Notes under the pieces: generated by a model
Told to the model about the DNA's origin: nothing
The model's input: the letters and a program-made list of their open reading frames with translations, nothing else
The model's database searches: none
Position numbers and translations under genes: made by a program
Part shown: positions 33,246 through 41,149 of the stretch, one piece after another
Layout of the letters: every line of letters begins with the position of its first letter
Numbering within the stretch: the stretch's first letter is position 1
Origin: JASLDZ01 sp038226305
GTDB lineage: Bacteria > Pseudomonadota > Alphaproteobacteria > Caulobacterales > Caulobacteraceae
Direction: 5' to 3'
NCBI GenBank assembly: GCA_038226305.1
Contig: JBBRQN010000008.1
Coordinates: 49,630 to 113,629 of the forward strand
DNA length: 64,000 nucleotides

Positions 33246-34837
33246 CCGGGGCAGCCGGTGAGCCGCCACAGGTAGAGCACGTCGTCCTCGTCGCCGATGC
33301 CGCGCATGTCGAAGGCGGAGCGGTCCTGCACGTGGCCGACCTCGTCGGCGCTGGAGAGGGTGAGGGCGGGGGCTGTGAACTGGCTCAGCCGGGGGCGGAT
33401 CGCCGGAACCACGGCCTGCCGGTAGCTGCCAAGATCACGGGAGTAGGCAAGCACGAACTTCACACCCCGGGCGCAGAGGAGCGGCTTGAGCGGGGCACGG
33501 GTCTTCAGCGCGTTGAGCCAGGCGCGGTCGTTGACCAGCCCCTCCATCTGGGTGACGCCCCCCGGATAGCGCGCCGCGAACACGCCCGCGCGATCGCCCA
33601 TCGCCACCCTCTGCCCGCGCAGCACGGGGGCGAAGCGCGCGATGGCCTGTGCGTTCACCTCGTCGAACCGGGTGAGGGGCTGGGCGGGGGTGCGCGCGAG
33701 CACGAGGCCCGCCTTGGCGAGGAGGGCGGCCAGCACAAGCCCCGCCAGCGCCGAACCCACCCCTGCGGGCAGGGCCGCGGCCCGTCGTGCCACCCACGCC
33801 TCGACCGGGGCGCCGAGCACGAAAATGCCCGCCAGAAGGCCAAAGAAGACAGGGAAGTTGTACCAGGGCCAGATCTGCCACGACGAGCCGAACAGGAGCT
33901 TGGCCACGAACACCGCCCCGCCCACCAGGGTCGCGCCCGCCAGCGCCCGGCCGAGGCTGTCGCGCTTCGACACCGCCAGAAGCACGGGCGACAGGGCCAG
34001 CAACACCGCGGTCTGCACATAGCGGCCCTGCAGATGCGAGGTGCGCCAGTCGTCCGCGAATTGGTCGATGAGGCGATGGTTGAGCTGCAGGCCGCCGAGG
34101 GACTTCACCGTGCTCGACAGGGGCATGGCCGAGCCGAACACCGCCAGATTGTAGCCCACATAGGCCGCCCCCACCGCTGCGGCGGTGCCGAGCGCGATCA
34201 GCCGGGTGGTGCGCTTCAGGGGGGCGAGGGCCACCAGCGGCAGCACGAACACCGCCGCGTCGATCCGCGACAGGACGGCGGCGGCCGCCGCCAGGCCGAT
34301 CAACACCGCGCTGCGGGGGAATTCGGGGCGACCGGGGGCCAGGGTCCAGATCAGGAGGGCGGTGGTGCCGAAGAGGAGCGACACCTCCATCCCCGTGAGC
34401 GCCAGCCCCGCCACGAGGCGCCCGTAGAGTGCCAGGGCCACGACGATGCCGAGGCCCGTCTTCAGGGGCGAGCGCAGGAGCACCAGCGCCAGCCCGCCGC
34501 ACACCGCCACCGTCTCGATCAGCCGGGTGATCAGGAACGAAGGGCCGACCAGCCGATCCTGCAGGGCGAGGATCCAGGCCCACAGGGGGTGGTAGCCGTT
34601 GGTGAGCGTCTGCCCGTCGAAGGTGGACGTGCCCGAGCGGGCGATGTTGGCGGCGATCACGCGATAGTATTCGGCGTCGTCCTCCGGGGCCGCGGGCACG
34701 TGGTGCAGGATCGGCGAGGCGATGGCCGCCAGCATCGAAGCCGCCAGCACCGCCGTCGCCACCCCGACCCACGCGCCGGGCGTCAGGCGCAGGGTGAAGC
34801 GGGCCGCTGAAACGGCAGGGGTCTGAGCGAGCGCCAC
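33242..34837 (-). CDS. polytopic membrane protein, GT-C glycosyltransferase-like
   Basis: The 531 residues have about 10 membrane helices. After the first helix comes the GT-C-like periplasmic loop EDDAEYYRVIAANIARSGTSTFDGQTLTNGYHPLWAW, where the Asp-Asp/Glu and GYHPLW pattern is characteristic of lipid-linked-sugar-using transferases of the PMT/ArnT type. Later: ALSRIDAAVFVLPL and a C-terminal soluble domain with VALRG-like strands and MGDRAGVFAARYPGGV. The GTG at 34837 has GGAG five bases upstream. It overlaps the O-antigen ligase gene by four bases, supporting a shared role in polysaccharide assembly. Sugar and acceptor unknown. Confidence 0.8.
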   Translation of the reverse strand: MALAQTPAVSAARFTLRLTPGAWVGVATAVLAASMLAAIASPILHHVPAAPEDDAEYYRVIAANIARSGTSTFDGQTLTNGYHPLWAWILALQDRLVGPSFLITRLIETVAVCGGLALVLLRSPLKTGLGIVVALALYGRLVAGLALTGMEVSLLFGTTALLIWTLAPGRPEFPRSAVLIGLAAAAAVLSRIDAAVFVLPLVALAPLKRTTRLIALGTAAAVGAAYVGYNLAVFGSAMPLSSTVKSLGGLQLNHRLIDQFADDWRTSHLQGRYVQTAVLLALSPVLLAVSKRDSLGRALAGATLVGGAVFVAKLLFGSSWQIWPWYNFPVFFGLLAGIFVLGAPVEAWVARRAAALPAGVGSALAGLVLAALLAKAGLVLARTPAQPLTRFDEVNAQAIARFAPVLRGQRVAMGDRAGVFAARYPGGVTQMEGLVNDRAWLNALKTRAPLKPLLCARGVKFVLAYSRDLGSYRQAVVPAIRPRLSQFTAPALTLSSADEVGHVQDRSAFDMRGIGDEDDVLYLWRLTGCPG

Positions 34838-34906
34838 GCGAACTCCGGCGGATGAACCCCCCCAACCTGCACCCGGAGGAGTTGAGGGACCGTTGAGGCC
34901 GCTGCG

Positions 34907-34936
34907 CTTGAACCCTGCACCCCCGATCGCCACATC
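34907..34936 (+). promoter_or_regulatory. putative sigma-32 (heat-shock) promoter of hsp20
   Basis: CTTGAA at 34907-34912 and CACATC at 34931-34936 are 18 bases apart. They resemble alphaproteobacterial RpoH promoters (CTTGAA and CCCATAT-like). A start near 34943 would give a leader of about 67 bases that contains the two hairpins of the RNA thermometer. Confidence 0.45.
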
Positions 34937-34948
34937 CCCTGTGACGGT

Positions 34949-35009
34949 TTCGCGCCCATCCGGGGCGAAGCCGGCTCCCCGCCAGTCGCTTCTTTTCGAG
35001 GGCTGCACG
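34949..35009 (+). promoter_or_regulatory. ROSE-like RNA thermometer in the hsp20 leader
   Basis: Two hairpins fill the leader. Hairpin 1 (34949-34969) is TTCGC, a bulged G, CCC, loop ATCC, GGGGCGAA. Hairpin 2 (34983-35005) pairs CAG with CTG and UCGCU (34986-34990) with the Shine-Dalgarno AGGG (34999-35002), leaving the G of UCGCU unpaired. This is the U(U/C)GCU-against-SD geometry that defines ROSE thermometers, which control small heat-shock genes in alphaproteobacteria. The AGGG lies seven bases before the ATG. Confidence 0.72.
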
Positions 35010-35450
35010 ATGACGACCCAGACGCGCACGCTCGTGTTCGACAGCCCCTTTCTCCTGGGGTTCGAGCACACCCGCGCCCTCGTGGAGCGCGTGGCCAAGG
35101 CCGCCGCCGACAGCTACCCCCCCTACAACGTCGAGCAGACCGAGGGCGGGGGCGTGCGCATCACCCTGGCGGTGGCGGGCTTCTCCCCCGACCAGCTGCA
35201 GGTGACCGTGGAGGGCGAGCAGCTCTTCGTGGTCGGTCGCCGGGATGGGGAGGGGTCCAGGCCCACCCCCGCCGATCCCGCCTTCCTGCACCGGGGCATC
35301 GCCGCCCGGGGATTCCAGCGCGCCTTCGTGCTGGCCGACGGCATGGAAGTGTCCGACGCCCGGCTGGAGCATGGCCTGCTGCACATCGACGTCACCCGCC
35401 CCGAGCCCGAGCGGCTCGTGCGGCGCATCCCTATCCGCACCGGCGCCTGA
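35010..35450 (+). CDS. small heat-shock protein Hsp20 (IbpA-like)
   Basis: The 146-residue chaperone holds unfolded proteins. It has the alpha-crystallin domain (about 35-135): YPPYNVEQTEGGGVRITLAVAGFSPDQLQVTVEGEQLFVVGRRD, LHRGIAARGFQRAFVLADGMEVSDARLEHGLLHIDV and the end PEPERLVRRIPI, containing the family IXI-type motif. The N-terminus TLVFDSPFLLGFEHTRALVERVAKA is that of the IbpA-like class found in alphaproteobacteria. The ATG at 35010 follows a GAGGG at the right distance; the longer frame start at 34893 would include the leader structure. DUF1150 follows. Confidence 0.95.
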   Translation: MTTQTRTLVFDSPFLLGFEHTRALVERVAKAAADSYPPYNVEQTEGGGVRITLAVAGFSPDQLQVTVEGEQLFVVGRRDGEGSRPTPADPAFLHRGIAARGFQRAFVLADGMEVSDARLEHGLLHIDVTRPEPERLVRRIPIRTGA

Positions 35451-35509
35451 AGCGCAACCGACCGGCTCGGTCAGCGGATGTTCACCCTCGTCAGAGTAAG
35501 GATACGGCC

Positions 35510-35779
35510 ATGATGGCGCATTCCCTCGTTCCCCACCCCCTGTCGCCCAAGGCCTTCGCAGATCTAGGCGGCCCGAGCCTCGTCTACGTTCGCGAGGTGC
35601 GCGCAGGCGACATCCTGGCCGACTCCCCGCAGGCGATGGCCGAGAACGACCTGCAGCCCGACCAGATGCTGTTCGCCGTGCACCGCGCCGATGGCGAGCG
35701 CCTGGCGCTCCTGGCCGACCGCGAAGCCGCCTTCGCCGCCTGCGCCGCCCACGAACTGGCCCCGGTGAGCGTGCACTAA
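35510..35779 (+). CDS. DUF1150 family protein
   Basis: The 89-residue protein matches DUF1150 (LGGPSLVYVREVRAGDILA, FAVHRADGERLALLADREAAFAAC), a small family found next to hsp20 in many alphaproteobacteria. The function is unknown; the conserved linkage suggests a link with heat-shock control. An AAGGATA lies upstream of the ATG; the second Met at 35513 is an alternative. A strong terminator follows. Confidence 0.92.
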   Translation: MMAHSLVPHPLSPKAFADLGGPSLVYVREVRAGDILADSPQAMAENDLQPDQMLFAVHRADGERLALLADREAAFAACAAHELAPVSVH

Positions 35780-35809
35780 CCGCCGCCCACGCCCCTCCAT
35801 CCGACATCA

Positions 35810-35842
35810 GGGCGGCTCCCCTCGAAGGGAGCCGCCCTTTTT
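35810..35842 (+). terminator. intrinsic terminator of hsp20-DUF1150
   Basis: GGGCGGCTCCC (35810-35820) and GGGAGCCGCCC (35827-35837) form a perfect 11-base-pair stem with a six-base loop, followed by five T. It is a textbook Rho-independent terminator and separates the heat-shock operon from padR. Confidence 0.95.
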
Positions 35843-35848
35843 CGTGCC

Positions 35849-35887
35849 TTGACTCCACCCTGCGGCTCATACACTGTGTGACACACA
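35849..35887 (+). promoter_or_regulatory. padR promoter with overlapping palindromic operator
   Basis: A -35-like TTGACT (35849-35854) and -10-like TACACT (35870-35875) are 15 bases apart. The perfect palindrome TGTGTG-A-CACACA (35875-35887) begins on the last base of the -10 and would overlap the start site. PadR proteins usually repress their own promoter through such dyads (family knowledge). No Shine-Dalgarno site is visible before the GTG at 35892, so the mRNA may have a very short leader. Confidence 0.5.
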
Positions 35888-35891
35888 CTAT

Positions 35892-36248
35892 GTGGCATGG
35901 AGCTTTGAGCCTGTGGGCGCCGAGGGCGATCTCTACGAAAGTCTGCGGATGGAGCTGCGGCGCGGCTCCCTCACCCTGGGCGTGCTCGTGCGCCTGCGGG
36001 AGGAGCGCTACGGCTACACCCTGCGCCAGGCCCTGGCCGCAGACGGGCTGGAGATGGAGGAATCCACCCTCTACCCCCTGCTCCGCCGGCTCGAGACGCA
36101 GGGGCTCCTCGTCAGCGAATGGCGGGAGGAGGAGCGGCGCAAGAAGCGCTTCTACCGCCTGTCTCCGAACGGGGAGGCCATGCTCGCGCGCCTCCTCGAC
36201 GAGTGGAGGCGGATCTCCGCCTCCCTCGAATCCATCATCCAGTCCTAG
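35892..36248 (+). CDS. PadR-family transcriptional regulator
   Basis: The 118-residue protein is a PadR winged-helix regulator: LRMELRRGSLTLGVLVRLREERYGYTLRQALAADGLEMEESTLYPLLRRLETQGLLVSEWREEERRKKRFYRLSPNGEAM. The GTG at 35892 gives the usual N-terminal helix; an ATG at 35949 is the alternative. The 15-base gap to the HAAS protein gene and the family association show that the two act as a pair. The signal and other targets are unknown. Confidence 0.93.
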   Translation: MAWSFEPVGAEGDLYESLRMELRRGSLTLGVLVRLREERYGYTLRQALAADGLEMEESTLYPLLRRLETQGLLVSEWREEERRKKRFYRLSPNGEAMLARLLDEWRRISASLESIIQS

Positions 36249-36263
36249 CGGCGGGGGGCCGTC

Positions 36264-37397
36264 ATGAATCTCATCGAAGACTATCTGCGCGCCGTCGGCT
36301 TCCTGCTCCCCAAGGAGCAGCGCGACGACATCACCGCCGAGCTGCGCGACACCATCCTCAGCCGGATCGAGGGGCGCGAGGCGGAGCTGCACCGCACCCT
36401 CGCGCCTGACGAGATCGAGGCGATCCTGCGCGAGATCGGCCACCCCCTGGTGGTGGCCGCGCGCTATCGGGAGGGCCCCCAGCACGTGGTGGGGCCGACG
36501 CTGTATCCCTACTGGATGTTCGCGGTGAAGGCCGCCGTGACGATCCAAGTGGCGGTGGCCAGCCTCATCTTCGTCGTGCGCCTCCTGTCGGGAGCCGAGT
36601 TCGGGCGTGCCTTCACCCAGGCCTTCGCCACGGGCTTCAGCGGGGCCATCAGCCTGATCGGCTTCGCGACCCTGGCGGCCTGGCTGATCGAACGCCGCAC
36701 GGTGAAGGTCGACTATCTCGACAACTGGCGCGTGAAGGACCTGCGGGTGCTGGAGTTCGCCTCGTGGGACTGGCGCGACTGGAGCACGCACCTCGGCGCC
36801 ACAGGGTCGGAGATGCGCCAGCCCCCCAGGGGACCGACGCGCACCGTATACCGCCGCCGACGCCGCGAACGCAGCCGGGCCAGCCGCGCCATGAGCATCA
36901 TCGTGTCGTCCTCCGTGTTCGTGCTGTGGTGGGCGGGCGTGCTGCGCTTCGGCTTCTCCGCCTCCCCCGACGGCCTGCGCAGCATCGGGCTGGAGCCCGG
37001 CGCCCTTGCCACCTTCGACTGGGCGGGGCTGAAGGCGATCCTGTTCTGGCCGGTGCTGAGCTACGGCATCTTCGCCATCTTCCAGGGCTTCGTGCTCCTG
37101 GCGAGGCCGATGGCGGTGCGGGCTCACGGGGCGCTCGACGTAGGCATGGGCGTGTGCGTCCTCGCCTTCACGGCCTGGCTGATCGCCGCCTCCCCCCTCG
37201 CCCCGACCCTGGGCGCAGACACCCTCGCCGGCTGGACCCTGCGCATCCGCGACGCGGGCCGAGAAGGCCCGAACTTCCCCCTGGCCGAGTGCCTGGCGGT
37301 GGCGGTGGCGATCACGGCGCTGGTGGGCACGGGCCGGGTTCTCCGAGGCCTGTGGCTCCTGCTGGACCCCCACCCGCCCCGCAGCGACGCGGTGTAG
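36264..37397 (+). CDS. HAAS-domain membrane protein, PadR partner
   Basis: The 377-residue protein starts with a HAAS-type helical domain (MNLIEDYLRAVGFLLPKEQRDDITAELRDTILSRIEGREAEL, then DEIEAILREIGHPLVVAARYR; 1-70). Then come about six membrane helices (from 88, 118, 215, 250, 290 and 345) with a basic cytoplasmic loop around 185-205 (YRRRRRERSRASRA). HAAS proteins are encoded next to PadR and are thought to sense or transmit an envelope signal. The mechanism is not known. It is convergent with the APC permease, six bases away. Confidence 0.85.
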   Translation: MNLIEDYLRAVGFLLPKEQRDDITAELRDTILSRIEGREAELHRTLAPDEIEAILREIGHPLVVAARYREGPQHVVGPTLYPYWMFAVKAAVTIQVAVASLIFVVRLLSGAEFGRAFTQAFATGFSGAISLIGFATLAAWLIERRTVKVDYLDNWRVKDLRVLEFASWDWRDWSTHLGATGSEMRQPPRGPTRTVYRRRRRERSRASRAMSIIVSSSVFVLWWAGVLRFGFSASPDGLRSIGLEPGALATFDWAGLKAILFWPVLSYGIFAIFQGFVLLARPMAVRAHGALDVGMGVCVLAFTAWLIAASPLAPTLGADTLAGWTLRIRDAGREGPNFPLAECLAVAVAITALVGTGRVLRGLWLLLDPHPPRSDAV

Positions 37398-37403
37398 GTG
37401 TGC

Positions 37404-38744
37404 TCAGGCGGAGTGCGCAGCCGCCGCAAGCCGGGTTCGGCGGGTCAACCGCGTCGCCAGCACACCGATGACGATCGCCGCCAGCGCGTAAGCCGCACCT
37501 TTCAGGTCGCTGATCAGGACCGCGCCGAGAATGGCCACGTCGAGCAGCAGCGCCAGAAGCGGCAACCACGGATGGCCGATGGCGCGGAAGGGCCGCGGAA
37601 GGTCTGGCTCCCGCCGACGAAGCTGAAAGTAAGCCAGATCGCTCAGAGCCGTCAGCGCCATCGTCAGCGCGCCCATCAGGATGAACACGAGCTCGAACCG
37701 CCCCGTCAGGGCCAGCCCCGTCGCCAGCACCGTGAAAACGAGCAGGGCGATGTCCGGTGTGCCTCCGACGTTCACGCGGGCCAGTTGAGGTGGGGCATAC
37801 CCGTCTCTCGCCATCGCGAGAAAAATCCTCGGGCACTGCAGGAAATTGCCGTTGTTGCAGCTGACCACGGTGAGGAGCGCGATCGCGGCAAGCGCCAGGT
37901 CGCCGCTCGGCCCCATCAACCTTGCCAACGCCAGCCCGGCGGGAAATTCGGACCGGGCGAGCTCGCCTGTGGGCAGCACATGCGCCAGCCCGGCCAGCAT
38001 CATCAGATACAACCCGGCGACGGCGATGATGGACCAGAACAGGGCCCGGGGGATCGAGCGCCCGATGTCCTGCGTCTCCTCGGAGAAATAGCCCGGCGAA
38101 GACCAGCCCACATAGGCCCCGTAGACGAGCTGATAGGCGATTAGCAGCCCCGCGATCGTCATCGCGTGCGGTGCAGCCCGCGCGATCGTGGAGGGTCCGC
38201 CGACCGGGTGCAGCAGGAACAAGGCCGCGACCAAGGCGATGATGACCGCCGCCTTGGCCACGCTGGCACCGATCTGGGCCGCCTCCCCCAGGACGATCCC
38301 CCTCCAGTTCACCAGCGCCAGAGCGAGCGTCAGCACCGCCGCCGTGAGGCCGAGATGAGGGGCGAGGACCGGAACCAGAAGGGCGATGAACCCTGCGCCA
38401 GCGACGCTGAGCTGCGCGGAGGCCGCCACGCACGCCAAAGCATCCGTCCAGCCGGCAATGAGCGCCGCGGTGTCGCCGAACGCGCGGCGCACCACCACTA
38501 CCGTGCCGCCCGACAGAGGGATCGACGTGGAGACCTCTGCCCAGAGGTTAGCGGACAGAAGCGACTGCACGCCCCCGAAGGCGATCAGGAGGGCGGCAAG
38601 CCAGACCGTGCCCGCGCCGCCGACGATGCTGCCGGGAGTGCGGAAAATACCGCTGCCGATGGTTCCTCCGAGCGCAAGCGACAGCCCGAAGGCCACGCCC
38701 AGAACACGAAGGAGGCCAGATGGCGTGCGGACCGCCTGACCCAT
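37404..38744 (-). CDS. APC-superfamily amino acid permease
   Basis: The 446-residue protein has about 12 membrane helices. The first contains GGTIGSGIFRTPGSIVGGAGT, the unwound substrate-binding helix of APC transporters. Further: VNWRGIVLGEAAQIGASVAKAAVI, YGAYVGWSSPGYFSEETQDIGRSIPRALFWS with the family Glu, and CNNGNFLQCPRIFLAMARDGYAP. The substrate is an amino acid or related compound, not known. Confidence 0.92.
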   Translation of the reverse strand: MGQAVRTPSGLLRVLGVAFGLSLALGGTIGSGIFRTPGSIVGGAGTVWLAALLIAFGGVQSLLSANLWAEVSTSIPLSGGTVVVVRRAFGDTAALIAGWTDALACVAASAQLSVAGAGFIALLVPVLAPHLGLTAAVLTLALALVNWRGIVLGEAAQIGASVAKAAVIIALVAALFLLHPVGGPSTIARAAPHAMTIAGLLIAYQLVYGAYVGWSSPGYFSEETQDIGRSIPRALFWSIIAVAGLYLMMLAGLAHVLPTGELARSEFPAGLALARLMGPSGDLALAAIALLTVVSCNNGNFLQCPRIFLAMARDGYAPPQLARVNVGGTPDIALLVFTVLATGLALTGRFELVFILMGALTMALTALSDLAYFQLRRREPDLPRPFRAIGHPWLPLLALLLDVAILGAVLISDLKGAAYALAAIVIGVLATRLTRRTRLAAAAHSA

Positions 38745-38872
38745 CCGATCACCTCGCTTTCACTCGGCGTCTTGGAGCGGGCCGCCCTCGTATCAAGCCA
38801 GCTTCCCGCCCTTCGATCAATAAGGCCAAGCTTGCTGAGAAGCGGGTTTGATCGCTGCGCGACGGTCCCGCG

Positions 38873-38891
38873 TCCCCCGTGAATGGGGAGG
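38873..38891. repeat. GC-rich palindrome, family A, copy 4
   Basis: TCCCCC and GGGGAGG flank a short loop just after the stop of the S9 peptidase gene (minus strand). It is a weaker copy of the family A palindrome. Confidence 0.45.
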
Positions 38892-38906
38892 GCTTGGCGC
38901 GCGCCG

Positions 38907-41027
38907 TCAGTCCATCAGCTTCTTCTGCAGGTAGGTCATCTCCAGCGCCTGGGTATGGGCCTGCTGCTTTAGGTCCGCCCCCGCGCCGTGGCCGCCTTCG
39001 GTGTTTTCGTAGAAGTAGAAGGGCAGGCCCATCTCCTCCATGCGGGCGGCGAACTTGCGGGCGTGCTGGGGGCCGACGCGGTCGTCCTTGGTGGTCGTGA
39101 AGATGAAGGGCTCCGGGTATTTCACGCCCGTGCGCAGGTTGTCGTAGGGGCTGGTCTTGCGCCAGAAGGCCATCACCGCCGGGTCGGCGTTCACGTCGCC
39201 GTACTCGCCCTGCCAGCTGGCGCCCGCCGCGATCTTGCCGATGCGGATCATGTCCAGGAGCGGCACGTCGATGATGACGGCGTTCCACAGGTCGGGCCGC
39301 TGGGTGAACTGCACCCCCATCAGGAGACCGCCGTTGGAGCCGCCCCGGATGCCGAGCCTGCGGGGCGAGGTGATCTTCCGCCGGATCAGGTCTTCGGCCA
39401 CCCCAGCGAAATCGTCGTAGATCACCTGGCGCTTCGTGAGCAGGCCCGCCTCGTGCCACTTGGGCCCGAACTCGCCCCCGCCGCGGATGTTGGCCAAGAC
39501 GTAGACGCCGCCCCGCTCCAGCCACAGCTTGCCGGTGCCCGCCGAGTAGCCGGGCGTCTGGCTCACCTGGAAGCCGCCGTAGGCGTAAAGCAGGGTGGGG
39601 TTCGAGCCGTCGAGCTTGATGTCTTTCCGGTGCACGACGAAATACGGCACCTTGGTTCCGTCCTTCGAGGTGGCCTCGAACTGCTCGGTGACGAGGCCCG
39701 TCGCGTCGAATTTGGGCGGCAGGCTCTTGATCTGCGTCGCCGCCCCCGTGGCCGTATCCGCCAGCCACAGGGTGGTGGGGGTCAGGAAACTCGACACCGT
39801 GACGAAGGCGCGATCGCCCTTCTGTTCGGTGGAGCCGAAGCTCACCGAGGCGTTGTCCGGCAGGGTGAGCTTCGCCCGCTTCCAGCCGGTGGCGGTGGGG
39901 GTGTAGACGTAGGCCCGGCCGCGCACGTTCTCGTAGATGTCGACCAGAAGCTTGTTCTGGGTGGAGGTGATCCCGTCGAAGCTCTCCCGCGGCCCGGCGG
40001 TGTAGATCAGCTTCGGCTTCAGGTGCGCCGGGTCGGCCTTGAGGGCGGCGAGGTCGGTCCAGACGAGGGAGCCGGCGGGGAAGGTCTTGCCGTTCACCGT
40101 CCAGTCTTCGTCCAGGTTAAGGATCACCCGGCCGGCGACCACCTCCTCCATCGCCACCTTCGCGGGGATGGCCAGCCGCTCAGCGCCCTTGGGCGTGACC
40201 ACGAAGGTCTCGTGGTTGAAGGTGTCCAGCGGGCGCACGATCACCGACAGGGTACGGCCTTCGCCGTCGCGCAGCACCCGGGGGCTGACGCCGTAGCCCC
40301 CGTCGGCCTTCTCGCCGCGATAGACCTCGACAGCCTGATCCAGGCTCTGCCCGCGCTTCAGCCGCTTCACCACGTACGGATAGCCCGACGCCGTGAGTTG
40401 GCCCGGCTCCCAGGCGTTCGAGATCAGGAGGGTGTTCTCGTCTTCCCACGCCACCCGCGCCTTGGACTTGGGCAGGGTGAAGCCGCCCTCCACGAACTTG
40501 CCGGTTTCGAGGTCGAACTCGCGGATGGTCACCGCGTCCTCGCCCCCGTCGGAGAGCTGCACGAGGCAGCGCTTCTGGACGGGGCGGGCGCAGGGGGCGC
40601 CCTTGAACACCCAGCTCTTGCCCTCGGCCTTGCCCAGGGCGTCGATGTCCAGAACCGTCGTCCACTCAGGGGCGGCGGTGCGGTAGCTGGCGAGCGAGGT
40701 CTTGCGCCAGATGCCGCGCACGTGGCCGGCGTCCTGCCAGAAGTTGTAGACCTCGCCCCGGATGAAGCTGCCCGCGGGGATGCGATCCCGCGCCTCGGCG
40801 ATGGCCAGCGCCTCCTTGTAGAGCTGCGGATAGCGGTGGTCGGCCTCCAGGGCGGCGGTGGCCTTGGCGTTGTGGCTGTTCACCCACTCCATCGACCGCG
40901 GGGAGGAGACGTCTTCCAGCCAGATGTAGGGATCGGCGGGGGGTGCGGCGGCGGTTTGGGCGTGAGCTGTCATGGCGGGGAGGGCTGCGGCCGCGGCGAA
41001 CAGGGCGGCGAGGAGGCGGATGCGCAT
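38907..41027 (-). CDS. prolyl oligopeptidase family serine peptidase (S9A), secreted
   Basis: The 706-residue enzyme cleaves short peptides after proline. It starts with a signal peptide (RLLAALFAAAAALPAMTAHAQ). The N-terminal beta-propeller covers about 50-430. The catalytic domain has GGSNGGLLMG with the nucleophile Ser (about 561), a following YGDVNADP and a final ENTEGGHGAGADL with the catalytic His. Asp lies between (TTKDDRVGPQHARKF). All triad parts are present. Length is typical. Confidence 0.94.
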   Translation of the reverse strand: MRIRLLAALFAAAAALPAMTAHAQTAAAPPADPYIWLEDVSSPRSMEWVNSHNAKATAALEADHRYPQLYKEALAIAEARDRIPAGSFIRGEVYNFWQDAGHVRGIWRKTSLASYRTAAPEWTTVLDIDALGKAEGKSWVFKGAPCARPVQKRCLVQLSDGGEDAVTIREFDLETGKFVEGGFTLPKSKARVAWEDENTLLISNAWEPGQLTASGYPYVVKRLKRGQSLDQAVEVYRGEKADGGYGVSPRVLRDGEGRTLSVIVRPLDTFNHETFVVTPKGAERLAIPAKVAMEEVVAGRVILNLDEDWTVNGKTFPAGSLVWTDLAALKADPAHLKPKLIYTAGPRESFDGITSTQNKLLVDIYENVRGRAYVYTPTATGWKRAKLTLPDNASVSFGSTEQKGDRAFVTVSSFLTPTTLWLADTATGAATQIKSLPPKFDATGLVTEQFEATSKDGTKVPYFVVHRKDIKLDGSNPTLLYAYGGFQVSQTPGYSAGTGKLWLERGGVYVLANIRGGGEFGPKWHEAGLLTKRQVIYDDFAGVAEDLIRRKITSPRRLGIRGGSNGGLLMGVQFTQRPDLWNAVIIDVPLLDMIRIGKIAAGASWQGEYGDVNADPAVMAFWRKTSPYDNLRTGVKYPEPFIFTTTKDDRVGPQHARKFAARMEEMGLPFYFYENTEGGHGAGADLKQQAHTQALEMTYLQKKLMD

Positions 41028-41149
41028 CGATGAGCCTTCGTTGGGGGTCGACGCATTGACGCCGGACGAGGGCGTTTGATCAAGCGCGACGGCGGCTTTG
41101 TGAGGCCGGGCGTGAGTTTCCGCTTCGCTTCGACTATATCCACAGCCCC

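Noticed and set aside
34893..35009. Longer Hsp20 starting at 34893
   Set aside because: The extra 39 residues lie in the promoter and thermometer leader and have no family likeness.
33435..37373. 1312-codon open frame on the minus strand
   Set aside because: It runs through the hsp20, DUF1150, PadR and HAAS genes and the membrane glycosyltransferase in another frame; its Gly/Arg/Pro/His composition shows that it is not coding.
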